Both the position numbers and the translations under genes were made by a program. Under the pieces are notes generated by a model, which had not been told where the DNA came from, did not search any database, and was given only the letters and a program-made list of their open reading frames with translations. Of a DNA stretch of 64,000 bases, positions 1 through 14,900 are shown in pieces. The number at the start of each line of letters is the position of its first letter. The stretch's first letter is position 1. The stretch is from Actinomadura macra NBRC 14102 (GTDB taxonomy: Bacteria; Actinomycetota; Actinomycetes; Streptosporangiales; Streptosporangiaceae). Location: contig NZ_BCQT01000004.1 of assembly GCF_001552215.1 (NCBI RefSeq), positions 1-64,000 on the forward strand. Reading direction: 5' to 3'.

Positions 1-2985
1 AAAATCATCATCCACGCCGACCGAGTCCAGGCCCAGCACACCAGCAAACACCCCACACAAAAGCTCCTCCTGCACCGACACCGGCCCCGGCCCCGGCCCC
101 ACACCCACAACAAAATCCGGAGCCGGCAACGCACGACGATCCAGCTTCCCATTCACATTCAACGGCAACTCCGACAACACCACCAACGCAGCCGGAACCA
201 TATACTCCGGTAAACGACCTGCAACGAACCGCCGCAATTCTTCGAGATCGATCTCGACGTCCGGGCCGGCAGACACGACATAGGCCACAAGGTGCTTGTC
301 TCCGGGGGTGTCCTCCCGAGCAACAACAACCGCCTGGGCGACTGCCGAATGCGCCAGCAAAGCCGCCTCGACTTCGCCGGGTTCGATCCGGAACCCCCGC
401 ACCTTCACCTGCTCATCCGCACGACCCGCGAACACCAACTGACCATCGGACGTCCACTTGGCCAGGTCACCCGTCCGATACATCCGCTCACCAGCGGACG
501 AACCGAATGGGCAGGCGATAAACCGCTCACCGGTTAACGACGCTCGCCCTACGTAACCCCGAGCTAATCCAGCGCCGGCGATATAGAGTTCGCCCGCGAC
601 ACCCACCGGCACCGGGCTCAGCGTCCCGTCCAGCACATACAAGCGAGTGTTAGCGATCGGGCTACCGAACGGCACCGGACCAGGCCGCTCCGGATCCACC
701 ACACCCGAAGCCACCATCACCGTCGCCTCAGTCGGCCCATACGTGTTCACCAACCGACGCCCCGCAGACCACACCCCCGCAACCCCCACACTGATCGCCT
801 CCGCGCCGACCAGCAACGTCTCCACCTGCGCCAAATCATGCGGCTCCAGAGCCCCTAACAACGACGGCACCACACTGGCCGCACCCGCACCCACCAACTC
901 ACCCAACCGCTGCGGCTGCACCCGCTGCTCATCACTGGCAATCCACAACGCCGCACCATGCGACAACGCCACCGCCACATCCAGAACCGACGCATCAAAA
1001 CTGAACGACGCGAACTGCAACACCCCTTGACCAGGACCCGCACCCATCATCGGACCGAACACCGACACCAAATTCACCAACGAACCATGCCCCACCCCCA
1101 CACCCTTCGGAACACCCGTCGACCCCGACGTATAAATCACATACGCCAAACCCGCCCGATCAACCCCCACCCCAGGCGAAACCCCAGACTCCCCCGCAAG
1201 AACCCGCGGATCATCATGGAACACCACCGGCCACCCAGCCAGTGATTCCACTACGTCCCCGGTCTCACCCTCAACCGCCAGAACGAGCTGCGCACCACTA
1301 TCAGCGAGAATGAATCCAGCCCGGTCCATCGGAAGATCAACATCGACCGGCACATAAGCCGCCCCCGCCTTCCACACACCCAAAATCGCCGCCACCATTC
1401 CCGCACCCCGCGGCAGGCACAACCCCACCACCGACTCCACACCCACACCCCGACCACGCAGGAAATGCGCAAGCCGATTCGCTCGCATGTCGAGTTCGGC
1501 ATACGTCACCTCAACACCATCAGCCACCACCGCCACCGCATCCGGAACAGCCGCCACCCACCGCTCAAACAACTCCACAACCGTGACGTCCGGAATCTCG
1601 ACCGCGGTGTGATTCCACCGGTTCAGCACTAGATCACGCTCAACCGGGTCCAGGACATCAACCGTGTGCAGTGCGGCATCCGGGATGGTGGTGACGGTTT
1701 CCAGCACCCGGATGAACCAGCCGGTCATCCGCTCTGCGGTTGTCCGGTCGAACAGGTCCGTGGACGCGATCACCGCACCGCGCAGACCCGCAGGACGGCC
1801 CTGCTCGTCGAACTCCTCCCCCAAGGAGACATCCAGATCGAACTTCGCCACCGCTTCCGAGCCTTCAGCCCGCACGGTTCCGACACTCACACCAGGCAGA
1901 TCCAACATCGCCCGGTCGGTGTTCTGGACAGTCAGCATCACCTGGAACAACGGATGCCGCGCCAACACCCGCTCGGGAGCCAACTCCTCAACCAGCCGCT
2001 CGAACGGCACGTCCTGATGCGCCAACGCACCCAGGCTGGCCTCACGCACCCGGGCCAGCACCTGCCGGAACTCCGGATCACCCGACAGATCCGTCCGGAT
2101 CACCAACGTGTTGACGAAGAAGCCGACCAGCTCATCCAGCGCCTCATCAGTACGACCCGCCACCGCCGCACCAATCGGGATATCCGTGCCGGCACCGAGT
2201 CTCGACAGAGTGACCGCCAACGCGGCCTGCAACACCATGAAGACCGTCACGCCCTCGGCCCGCGCCAGTTCCGCCAACCGCTCGTGAGTCTCTGCCGGTA
2301 CTCGTAGCGGAATTCGGTGTCCGCGGTGGCTCCCCGATGCCGGACGGTGCCGATCCACCGGCAGCGCCAGCTCCTCCGGCACACCGGAGAGGGTCTGTCG
2401 CCAGTACTCCACCTGCGCCGACAACAAGCTCCCGGGATCGGACTCCTCCCCCAGCAACTCACGCTGCCACAACGCATAGTCGGCGTACTGAACAGGCAAT
2501 GGCTCCCAATCCGGGGCCTGGTCGTGAAGCCGCAGTGCGTAGGCCGCCGAGACGTTCTGCCCTAGCGGCACCATCGACGAGCCGTCGCCAGCGATGTGGT
2601 GGACGACGACCACCAACACTTGGTCATCCGAGCCGACCTGGAACAACCACGCCCGGATCGGTACTTCGTTTGACAGGTCGAAGGCGTACCGCGACGCCCG
2701 ACCCACGAACTCCGCCAGTTCCCCGGCCTCCACCTGGGACACCTGCAAAGCCCAGTCCACATCCCCCGGATCCAGGATCTGCTGGTAAGGCTCACCCTCC
2801 ACCGACGGAAACACCGTCCGCAACGACTCATGCCGCCCGATCACATCCCGCAACGCCAACCCCAACGCCACCACATCAACCTCACCCGTCAGCCGAACCA
2901 CCACAGGAATGTTGTAGGTCGAACTGGGACCCTCCAACTGCCCCAGGAACCACAAGCGACGCTGCGCAAACGACAACGGCACCCG
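1..2985 (-). other. NRPS module 6: C-A(unassigned)-T, carrier domain cut by edge
   Basis: Boundaries are approximate. The condensation motif reads HHIAGDGSS near 2585, serine replacing the usual tryptophan after DG. The adenylation domain has the same specificity residues as module 5 (D-A-L-S-L-G-T-V-M-K), so the two modules should load the same residue. The carrier domain begins near 110 and is cut after DDDF, before the phosphopantetheine serine. Most of the module is a recent copy of module 5. Confidence 0.75.
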
Positions 2986-5900
2986 CTCCGGACGCACACC
3001 CGCACCCAACGCCAACCGAGCCCCCACAACACCACCCCCCGCCAAACGCGCAGCCAAACCCGCAACCGTCGGAGCCTCAAACAACACCCGAACCTCCACC
3101 TCCACACCAAACAAAACCCGCACCCGCGACACCAACCGAGCCGCCAACAACGAATGCCCACCCAACCGAAAGAAATCATCATCCACACCCACCGACTCCA
3201 ACCCCAACACACCAGCAAACACCCCACACAAAAGCTCCTCCTGCACCGACACCGCCCCCCGCCCCACACCCACAACAAAATCCGGAGCCGGCAACGCACG
3301 ACGGTCGAGCTTTCCATTCGCATTCAACGGCAACTCCGGCAACACCACCAACGCAGCCGGAACCATATACTCCGGTAAACGACCTCCCACAAACTCGCGG
3401 AGCTCACCAATATCAATCACCGTGTCGGGGTCACCGGGCACGATGTAGGCCACAAGGTGCCTGTCGCCAGGCTCATTTTCACGCGCCACCACCGCTGCCT
3501 GAGCCACCGCCGAATGTGCAAGTAACGCCGCTTCGACTTCGCCGGGTTCAATCCGGAACCCCCGCACCTTCACCTGCTCATCCGCACGACCCGCGAACAC
3601 CAACTGACCATCGGACGTCCACTTGGCCAGGTCACCCGTCCGATACATCCGCTCACCCGACAACGAACCGAACGGACACGCCACAAACCGCTCACCGGTT
3701 AGTGACGCCCGCCCTACATATCCCCGAGCCAATCCAGCACCGGCGATATAGAGTTCGCCCGCGACACCCACCGGCACCGGGCTCAGCGTCCCGTCCAGCA
3801 CATACAAGCGAGTGTTAGCAATCGGACTACCGAACGGCACCGGACCAGGCCGCTCCGGATCCACCACACCCGAAGCCACCATCACCGTCGCCTCAGTCGG
3901 CCCATAAGTGTTCACCAACCGACGACCCACAGACCACACCCCCGCAACCCCCGCACTGATCGCCTCCGCACCAACCAGCAACGTCTCCACCTGCGCCAAA
4001 TCATGTGGCTCCAAAACTCCTAACAACGACGGCACCACACTGGCCGCACCCGCCCCGACCAACTCCCGCAACCGCTGCGGCTGCACCCGCTGCTCATCAC
4101 TAGCAACCCACAATGCCGCACCATGCGACAACGCCACCGCCACATCCAGAACCGACGCATCAAAACTGAACGACGCGAACTGCAACACCCCTTGACCAGG
4201 ACCCGCACCCATCATCGGACCGAACACCGACACCAAATTCACCAACGAACCATGCCCCACCCCCACACCCTTCGGAACACCCGTCGAACCCGACGTATAA
4301 ATCACATACGCCAAACCCGCCGAGTCAATTTCGACCGGCCACAGCAAGTCATCCTGCGCCGACTCTGGCCACGGACGGTCCAGCCACAGGATGGGCACCC
4401 CAGCAACACCGTCGATAAGGCCCTCTCCGTCACCCGGGTCCTGACCCCGCTCCGCCAGGACCAGCTGGACGCCACCATCAGCGAGCATGAACGCGACCCG
4501 GTCATCCGGAAGTTCCGCATCGATCGGTAGATACGCGGCGCCCGCCTTCCAGACAGCCAATATCGCCGTCACCATCCGCTGCCCGCGCGGCAGGCACAGC
4601 CCCACCACCGACTCCACACCCACACCCCGGCCACGCAAGACATGCGCCAGCTGATTCGCTTGCATGCCGAGCTCGGCGTACGTCACCTCGAGGCCGTCAG
4701 CCACCACCGCCACGGCGTCCGGAACAGCCGCCACCCACCGCTCGAACAACTCCACAACCGTGACGTCCGGAATCTCGACCGCGGTGTGATTCCACCGGTT
4801 CAGCACTAGATCACGCTCAACCGGGTCCAGGACATCGACTGCGTGCAGTGCGGCGTCCGGGATGGTGGTGACGGTTTCCAGCACCCGGATGAACCAGCCG
4901 GTCATCCGCTCTGCGGTTGTTCGGTCGAACAGGTCCGTGGACGCGATCACCGCACCGCGCAGACCCGCAGGACGGCCCTGCTCGTCGAACTCCTCCCCCA
5001 AGGAGACATCCAGATCGAACTTCGCCACCGCTTCTGAGCCTTCGGCCCGCACGGTTCCGACACTCACACCAGGCAGATCCAACATCGCCCGGTCGGTGTT
5101 CTGGACGGTCAGCATCACCTGGAACAACGGATGCCGCGCCATCGATCGGGACGGCTCCAGTTCCTCCACCAGCCGCTCGAAGGGGACGTCCTGATGCGCC
5201 AAGGCACCCAGGCTGGCCTCACGCACCCGGGCCAGCACCTGCCGGAACTCCGGATCACCCGACAGATCCGTCCGGATCACCAACGTGTTGACGAAGAAAC
5301 CGACCAGCTCATCCAGCGCCTCATCAGTACGACCCGCCACCGCCACACCGATCGGAATGTCATTGCCCGCGCCCAGCCGCGACAGAGTGACCGCCAACGC
5401 GGCCTGCAACACCATGAAGACCGTCACGCCCTCGGCCCGCGCCAGTTCCGCCAACCGCTCGTGAGTCTCTGCCGGTACTTGTAGTGGAATTCGGTGTCCG
5501 CGGTGGCTTCCCGATGCCGGACGGTGTCGATCCACCGGCAGCGCCAGTTCCTCGGGGGCGCCGGTCAGTATCGTTCGCCAATAGTCGACCTGCGTGGATA
5601 GTAGACTGTGCGGATCGGACTCCTCGCCCAGCAGTTCCTGCTGCCATAGCGCGTAGTCCGGGTACTGCACCGGTAGCGGCTCCCATGCCGGCGCGTCGCC
5701 GTGGAGCCGCGCCGCGTACGCCATCGACAGATCTCGGCCCAGTAGTCCGAGCGACCATCCGTCCCCGGCGATGTGGTGTATCACCACGACCAGCACTTGT
5801 TCAGCGGGCCCGTTTCTCAGCAGCCACGCGCGGATCGGCACTTCGTCCGACAGATCGAAGGTGTAGCGCGCGGCCTGGCTTGCGATGTCCTCCAGTTCCA

Positions 5901-8900
5901 CGGCTTCGGCTTGGGACACCTGCATGTCCCATTCCAGATCGTGTGGGTTGAGGATCTGCTGGTACGGGACGCCCTCGACCGACGGGAAGACCGTGCGTAA
6001 GGACTCGTGCCGGACGATCACGTCCCGCAAGGCCGCGTTCAAGGCGACGGTGTCCACTTCCCCGGTCAGGTGAACCGCGATGGGAATGTTGTAGGTCGGG
6101 CTCGGACCGTCCAGTTCGGCCAGGAACCATAACCTCCGTTGCGCGAATGACAGCGGAACGCGTGCTGGACGCGTACTCGCGCGCAACGGCACCCGGACCC
6201 GTTCCAGCTCTGATCCCGAGAGCCGCGCAGCCAATGCGGCCACCGAGGGCGCCTCGAACAACGCCCTCAGGGGCAGTTCCACACCAAGTACGGCCCGCAC
6301 TCGCGACACCAGTCTGACCGCGAGCAGGGAGTGGCCGCCCAGGTCGAAGAAGCTGTCATCGACTCCGACCGAATCCAGCCCCAGCACTTGCGCAAAGGTC
6401 CCGCAGAGGATCTGTTCGTGCACTGTGACCGGGGCCCGGCCGGTGCCAGTGCCGGCCTTGAAGTCCGGTGTGGGCAGGGCTTTGCGGTCGAGTTTGCCGT
6501 TAGCGGTGAGCGGCAGTTCGGTCAGCGCGACCACTAGTGCGGGAACCATATAGTCGGGGAGCCGCCGCGCGAGGAACTCTCGCAAGTCGCTGCTTCCAGG
6601 CACGTCGCAAGTGGCGCCCTTAGCGGTGACGCCTGGGTCGATGACGGACGTGTCAGTGACGGACGTGTCTGTGTGCACGACGTAAGCGACGAGCCGTTTG
6701 TCGCCCGGACCCGTCTCCCAGGCGATCACCGCTGCCTGGGACACATCGGGGTGGGTCAGCAGCGCGGCCTCGATCTCACCGGGCTCGATCCGGAACCCTC
6801 GGATCTTCACCTGCTCGTCCGCCCGGCCGATGAACACCAGGTGCCCGTCAGGAGCCCACTTCACCAGGTCCCCGGTCCGGTACATCCGCGCACCGGCCGA
6901 CTCGAAGGGACAAGCGACGAACCGTTCCCCAGTCAGCCCCGCACGGCCCACATATCCCCGCGCGACCCCCGTACCCGCCACGTACAACTCGCCCACCACA
7001 CCGGGGGGCACCGGGCTCAGCGACTCGTCCAAGACATACGTCGGCACGCCTGGAAGTCCGCGGCCGACCACACTGCCGAGATCCCCGTCACCCGGGCTCA
7101 AGAGGCGATGCGTGGCATGCACCGTTGTCTCGGTGATGCCGTACATGTTCACCAAGGACGTACCGTCGTCGCCCTGCCGCGTCCACCAACCGTCCAGCCG
7201 GGCCGGATCCAGTGCCTCCCCGCCGAACACCACCAACCGCAGCGCGGCCGGACTGAACTCTTCTGTCGCCAGCAGTTGATACACCGCTGATGGAGTCTGG
7301 CTGAGCACCGTCACCTGCTCGCGCGCAAGGAGCTCGGAGAACTGCTCTGGCGACCGGGAAAGTTCGAACGGGACGACGACGACCCGCGCGCCATGGACCA
7401 GCGCGCCCCACAGTTCCCAGACCGAGAAGTCGAACGCGAACGAGTGGAAGCAACTCCACACATCTGACGGACCAAGGTCGAACAATTCACGGGTGGAGCT
7501 GAACAGACTCACGACGTTGCGGTGGCTGACCATCACTCCCTTAGGCCGGCCCGTCGAGCCGGAGGTGTAGATCAGATAGGCCGGGTGATCGGGACGGACC
7601 GTCCGCGGCAGCGCCGTCGCGGCCAGGTCGGCCAGATCCGCCGCGACCTCCCGCGCGTCAAGAACTGTCACCGGTACATCCGCGGGCACCTGGCCGGTGA
7701 GCCGCGGCAGGCACTCCACCGAAGTCAGCACGGATGCCGCCGCGGCATCGCCCAGCACGTATCCCACCCGCTCGGCTGGATAGCGCGGATCGATCGGCAG
7801 ATAGGCCGCTCCGGCCTTGAGTACCGCGAGCAGAGCCACGACGATGTCCGCACCGCGTTCCACCATCACCGCGACCACCGACTCCGCGTCCACACCAGAA
7901 CCACGCAGATGACGCGCCAGCCGGTTGGCCGCCCCGTCCAGCTCCGCATATGTCAGCTGGATGTCGTCGGCCACCACTGCCACCGCGTCCGGGTCGGTCA
8001 CCACCCACCGCTCGAACAAGTCGACGATGGTCGAGTCCGTGTCTGCTGCAACCGGTGCCGCGTCATTCCATTCGACGAGTATCTGGGACCGCTCATCCTC
8101 GGCGAGTACGGTCACCGTGCGAAGTGGAGCGTCTGGGTCGGCGGTGACGGTTTCCAGCACCCGGACGAGCCAGCCGGCCATCCGCTCTGCGGTTGCTCGG
8201 TCGAACAGGTCCGTGGACGCGACCACCGCACCGCGCAGGCCCGCAGGACGGCCCTGGTCGTCGAACTCCTCCCCCAATGAGACATCCAAATCGAACTTCG
8301 CCACCGAGGTCACCCGGTCCAACGGCAATGTCCCGGTATCGACATCGGGCAGGTTCAGCATCGCGCGTTCGGTGTTCTGCACGGTCAGCATCACCTGGAA
8401 CAACGGATGGCGAGCCATTGACCGCGACGGCGCCAGTTCCTCAACCAGCCGCTCGAACGGAACGTCCTGATGCGCCAACGCACCCAGGCTCGCCTCACGC
8501 ACCCGGGCCAACACCTGCCGGAACTCCGGATCACCCGACAGATCCGTCCGGATCACCAACGTGTTGACGAAGAAACCGACCAGCTCATCCAGCGCCTCAT
8601 CAGTACGACCCGCCACCGCCACACCGATCGGGATATCCGTACCGGCACCGAGTCTCGACAAAGTGACCGCCAACGCGGCCTGCAACACCATGAACGCCGT
8701 CGCACCCTCAGCCCTCGCCACAGCCATCAAGCGCTCATGAACCTCGACCGACACGTGCAACGGCACCCGGTGACCGACATGACCCGCCACCGCCGGACGA
8801 GCCCGATCCACCGGCAGAGCCAGCTCTTCCGGCACACCGGAGAGCGTCTGTCGCCAGTACTCCACCTGCGCCGACAACAAGCTCCCGGGATCGGACTCCT

Positions 8901-11900
8901 CACCCAGCAACTCACGCTGCCACAACGCATAGTCGGCATATTGGACGGGTAACGGCTCCCAACTCGGCGCCTCGCCACGCAGTCGCGCCGTATAAGCCCG
9001 CGACACATCCCGACTTAGCGGGCCGCTCGACCAGCCATCGCCGGCGATGTGGTGCATGACTACCACCAGAACTCGCTCGTCCGGCTCGATTTGCAGAAGC
9101 CACGCCCGGATCGGTACTTCGTTTGACAGGTCGAAGGCGTACCGCGACGCCCGACCCACGAACTCCGCGAGTTCCCCGGCCTCCACCTGGGACACCTGCA
9201 AAGCCCAGTCCACATCCCCCGGATCCAGGATCTGCTGGTAAGGCTCACCCTCCACCGACGGAAACACCGTCCGCAACGACTCATGCCGCCCGATCACATC
9301 CCGGAACGCCGCTTCCAAAGCAGCGCTATCAACCTCACCCGTCAACCGAATCGCGGCAGGAATGTTGTAGGTCGAACTGGGACCCTCCAACTGCCCCAGG
9401 AACCACAAGCGACGCTGCGCAAACGACAACGGCACCCGCTCCGGACGCACACCCACACCCAACGCCAACCGAGCCCCCACAACACCACCCCCCGCCAAAC
9501 GCGCAGCCAAACCCGCAACCGTCGGAGCCTCAAACAACACCCGAACCTCCACCTCCACACCAAACAAAACCCGCACCCGCGACACCAACCGAGCCGCCAA
9601 CAACGAATGCCCACCCAACCGAAAGAAATCATCATCCACACCCACCGACTCCAACCCCAACACACCAGCAAACACCCCACACAAGATCTCCTCCTGGACC
9701 GTCGCCGGCCCCCGCCCCACACCCACAACAAAATCCGGAGCCGGCAACGCACGACGGTCGAGTTTGCCGCTGACCGTCAGCGGCAACTCAGGCAAGGTGA
9801 CAACGGCGGCGGGCACCATGTAATCCGGCAGCCTCGCCCCCACAAACTCCCGCAACCCAACGGCATCAACCTCGGTGTCGGCCGGCACGGTGTAGGCGAC
9901 AAGCCGCCTGTCACCCGGAGTGTCCTCCCGGGCGACCACCGCGACCTGCGCCACCTGCGGATGAGCCCGCACAACCGCCTCGATCTCCCCAGGCTCGATC
10001 CGGAACCCCCGCACCTTCACCTGCTCATCCGCACGACCCACGAACATCAACCCGCCATCAGCACTCCACCTCACCAGATCACCCGTCCGATACATCCGCT
10101 CACCAGCGAACCCGAACGGACACGCCACAAACCGCTCACCCGTCAAAGCCGGACGATTCACGTAACCGCGAGCCACACCGGCCCCCGCGACATACAACTC
10201 ACCCACCACACCCACCGGCACCGGACCAAGCGCCCCATCCAGCACGAAAAGCCGAGTGTTGGCCATCGGCGTGCCGATCGTCGGGTCATCCCCCACAGCC
10301 AACGGCACCGACATCGACGCGCACACCGTCGTCTCCGTCGGACCATACGCATTGATCAAACGACGACCCGAAGCCCACCGCTCCACCAACCCCACATCCA
10401 GAGCCTCACCCGCCGACACCAACGTCCCCACCGAACCCAAAGCAACCGCATCCAACGCCGCCAACACCGCGGGCGGCAACGTCGCATGCGTCACCCCGTG
10501 ATCGGCGATCAACTCCACCAGACCCGCACCCGGGACGAGTTCCTCCTCTGCCGGCGCCATCACCAGTGCCGCACCCGAACACAAGGTGACGAGCACTTCC
10601 GACACCGCCGCGTCGAACCCCGCCGACGCGAACTGCAACACCCGCGAACCCGGCCCAACCCCGAACCACTCAGCCTGCGCCGCCACCAGGTTCGCCACAC
10701 CACCATGAGTGGCCGCCACACCCTTCGGCGTCCCCGTCGAACCCGACGTATAGATCACATACGCCAGACCAGACGGATCCACCACCACACCCGGCGACGC
10801 ATCCGGGTATGTCCCCACCAGGACGGCGGTCGTCGGCTCGTCGAGGGCGACCGCCCGGGCGTGGCCGGTCGACAGCTCATCCAGTACTTCTCGGGTGCCC
10901 AGCACCAGCTGCGTGCGGCTGTCGCTCAGCATGAATTCCACGCGCTCAGCAGGAAGCCGCGCATCGATCGGCAGATACGCCGCCCCCACCTTCAACACAC
11001 CCACAATCGCCGCAACCAACTCCACACCACGCGGCATACACAACCCCACCACCGACTCCGTGCCCACACCCACATCACGCAGATAGCCCGCCAGACGGCT
11101 CGCCGCGGCGTCCAGCTCGGCAAAGGTCAGTTCGGCACCGTCCGCCACCACTGCCAGCGCGTCCGGCGAGACCGACACCCGTCGCTCGAACAGTTCCATC
11201 ACCGAGGTGGCCTCGACCTCGGTCTCCGTGTCATTCCAATGGCGCAGAACCCGAGCGCGCTCGTCGGCCTCCAGCACGTCCACCGCGTGCAGCGCGATGT
11301 TCGGGGACGCGCTCACCAGGTCCAGCACGCGGATCCAACGCTGGGCGATGGCCTCGGCGGAGCCGAGCTCGAACAGGTCCGCGGCCGCCGTCACCGATCC
11401 GCGGATCCCGGCCGGCCGGCCGTGCTCGTCGAACATCTCCCGGACGACCACGTCGATGTCGAACTTGACGGGCACCGTGGTCGGCGTCCCGGTGGCGGGG
11501 GTTCTGGCGGCGACGCGCAGTTCGGTCAGTTCGAGTGTTGGGCGCCTGGTGTTCTGGACGGTCAGCCCCACCTGGAACAGCGGGTGCCGGGCGAGGGATC
11601 GTTCTGGGGCGAGCTCCTCCACCAGCCGCTCGAACGGCACGTCTTGGTGTTCGAGGGCGTTCAGGCTCGTGTCGCGTACGTGGGCCAGGATCTCGCGGAA
11701 CCGCGGGTCGCCCGACAGATCCGCTCTGATCACGAGAGTGTTGACGAAGAAGCCGACCAGGTCGTCCAACGCCTCGTCGGTGCGGCCGGCCACGCCCGCG
11801 CCGATGGGGATGTCCGTGCCGGCTCCGATGCGGGAAAGGAGGACGGCCAGCGCTGCCTGCAGTGCCATGAACGTCGTGGCGTTCTCGGTGCGGGCCAGGA

Positions 11901-14900
11901 CGGTCAGCCGTTCGTGGACGTCGGCCGGGATCAGCAGCGGCACGCGGTGACCGAGGTGGGTCGCGACGGCCGGACGCGGCCGGTCCACTGGCAGGAGCAG
12001 CTCTTCCGGTGCGCCGGAGAGGGCCTGCCGCCAATATTCGACCTGTACCGACAACAGGCTGTCCGCGCCGGAGCCTTCGCCCAGCAATTCATGCTGCCAC
12101 AACGTGTAATCGGCATATTGGACCGGCAACGGTTCCCAGCCGGGTTCTTCGCCGTGTACTCGCGCCGCGTATGCCAGCGATACGTCCTTCGCGAGCGGTG
12201 CCGTCGACCAGCCGTCACCGGCGATGTGGTGGACCAGGACGACGAGCAGGCATTCGCTGGAATGCCCCGGGTCCTGCTCTGCCGATTCGGTGGCGTGAGG
12301 CAGGAACAATGTCGCGCGGATCGGTAACTCTTCCGCCAGGTCGAAGGTGTATCGGCCGGCCTGCTGGACGGCCGGGACCAGTTCGTCGGAGGGGACGTCG
12401 CGGACGAGCAGTTCCCAGTCCAGCTCGCGCGGGTCCAGGATGTGCTGGTATGGCTCGCCGTGGGCGACCGGGAAGACGGTGCGCAGCGCCTCGTGGCGGG
12501 CGATCACGTCCCGTAGTGCCGCGTTCAACGCCGCCACGTCCACGTTCCCGGTGATCGAGACGCTCAAGGGGACGTTGTAGGTCCGGCTCGGCCCTTCCAA
12601 CTGGTGGAGGAACCACATCCGGCGCTGTGCGAAGGACAGCGGTATCCGTTCCGGGCGGTGTCGGGCCCGGAGGGCGACACGTACCCGGTCCTGGTCGGGT
12701 CCTGCTATCCGTGCCGCCAATCCCGCGACGGTCGGCGTCTCGAACAGCATCCGGATCTTGAGTTCGGCGCCCAGCCTGGTTCTGATCCGCGAGAGCAGCC
12801 GGATCGCGAGCAGCGAATGGCCGCCCAGGTCGAAGAAGCCGTCGTCCACGCCGACCGCGTCCAGTTCAAGAATCTGCGCGAATATCTCGCAGAGGACGGC
12901 TTCGGTCTCGTTGGCGGGTTCCCTGCTGGTGGCGGTGGTCGATTCCGGGTCGGGCAGCGCCCGGCGGTCCAGTTTCCCGTTGGCGGTGAGCGGCAGTTCC
13001 GCGATGACCACCGTGGCGGCGGGCACCATGTAGTCGGGGAGCCGCCGGCCGACGAACTCTCGTAGTTCTCCGTTGACGGGTTCGGTGTCGTTGGGCACGA
13101 CATAGGCGATGAGCTGTTTCTCGCCCGGCCGGTTCTCGCGGACGATCACCGCGGCGCGGGACACACCTGGATGGGCGAGCAGGACGGCTTCGATCTCGCC
13201 GGGCTCGACCCGGAATCCACGGATCTTCACCTGCTCGTCGGCGCGTCCGACGAACACCAGTTGCCCGTCGTGCGTCCATCTGACCAGGTCTCCGGTGCGG
13301 TACATGCGTTCGCCGGCACCGTACGGGCATGCCACGAACCGCTCGCCGGTCAGCCCGTACCTGCCCACGTAGCCGCGGGCGACGCCGGCACCCGCGACGT
13401 ACAGTTCGCCGGGGACTCCGATCGGCACGGCGGCCAGCACGTCGTCGAGGACGAACAGCCGGGTGTTGGCGATGGGGGTGCCGATCGGGACGACGCCCTC
13501 GGACGCGGTGGCCGACGACAGTTCGGCGGTGGCCACTCCGATGGTGGTCTCGGTCGGCCCGTAGTGGTTGAACACCCGCCGGTCCCCAGCGGCCCGGACC
13601 AGGTCGTCCACCCAGGCGGCGGGGGCCGCCTCGCCGCCGAGCACCATCGAGCGGGCCGGGAGCACGCCGCCTGGTCCGGTACGGGCGGACAGGGCCACCA
13701 GATGCGAGGGGACGCCTTTGACGAAGTCGATGCGTTGCGCCCGCAGGTAGCCGGTCACCGCGGCAGGGTCCACCACGGCTGCGGCGTCCAGGATGTGCAG
13801 TTGCCCGCCGGTGGCCAGGCTGATGAAGACCACCGTGTTCCCGAGGTCGGTCACCTGCGGTTGCAGGAGCGCGTACCGTGCTCCGGCCCCGCCCCATCCG
13901 AGCCGGGCCGACACCGAGGCGACGTAGTTGGCGAGTGACCCGTGGGTGACCGCCACGCCCTTCGGGGTTCCCGTCGAGCCGGAGGTGTAGATGACGTACG
14001 CCAGGCTGTGCGGATCTGTGGCGGGGCCGTCCGGGTCCGTTCCCGCCGGTGAGGTGCCGGGGTGTTCGTCCGTCGTTCGCGGGTCGTCGAACCAGAGCAC
14101 CGGTACGCCCGAGGGTCGCCCGGCGAGCGTGGCGCCGGTGTCCCGGTCCGCCAGGACGACCCGTGCGTCGCTGTCGGCGAGCATGAACGCGATCCGCTCG
14201 GCGGACGTCTGCCCGTCGATGGGGAGGTAGGCCGCCCCGGCCTTCCACACCGCCAGGATCGCGGTGATCATCTGGGCTCCGTGGGGCAGGCACAACCCGA
14301 CCACCGATTCCGCGCCCACCCCCATCGCGCGCAGGCACACCGCGAGCCGGTCGGCGGCGGCGTTCAGCTCCCGGTAGGTCACGCCCGTTCCGGCTGCCAC
14401 CAGGGCCGTCGCGTCCGGTGCCGCGGCCACCTGCTCCTCGAACAGGTGGGTCACCGCCGGGGGGACGTCCGGCAGCGCGGTGTCGTTCCACAGGCGCAGG
14501 ACCCAGTCCCGCTCTTGGACGTCGAGCACGTCGACCGCGTGCAGCCGCGTGTCGGGGGCCGCTGTCACCGTTTCCAGCACCCGGACGAACCAGGCGGCGA
14601 TCCGGGCGGCCGTCGAGGCGTCGAACAGGTCCGTGGCCGCGGTCATGAGCGCGCGGAGGCCGGCCGGGCGGCCCTGGTCGTCGACGGTCTCCGCGATCGT
14701 CGCGTGCAGGTCGTAGCGGGCGGCCGACGCGGCCGCGGCGCCCAGTTCGGACGCGCCGATCGCGACGTCCACACCGGGCAGCTCCAGCACCGCGGGCTCG
14801 GTGTTCTGCATGGTGAGCATGACCTGGAACAGTGGATGCCGGCCGAGGGAGCGTGTCACGGCCAGTTCTTCGACGAGCCGCTCGAACGGAACGTCCTGGT

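Noticed and set aside
9283-12327. A 1014-codon plus-strand open frame opposite the NRPS
   Set aside because: It has no recognisable domain, is His/Arg/Gln-rich in the way antisense frames of GC-rich genes are, and lies entirely opposite clear NRPS coding sequence.
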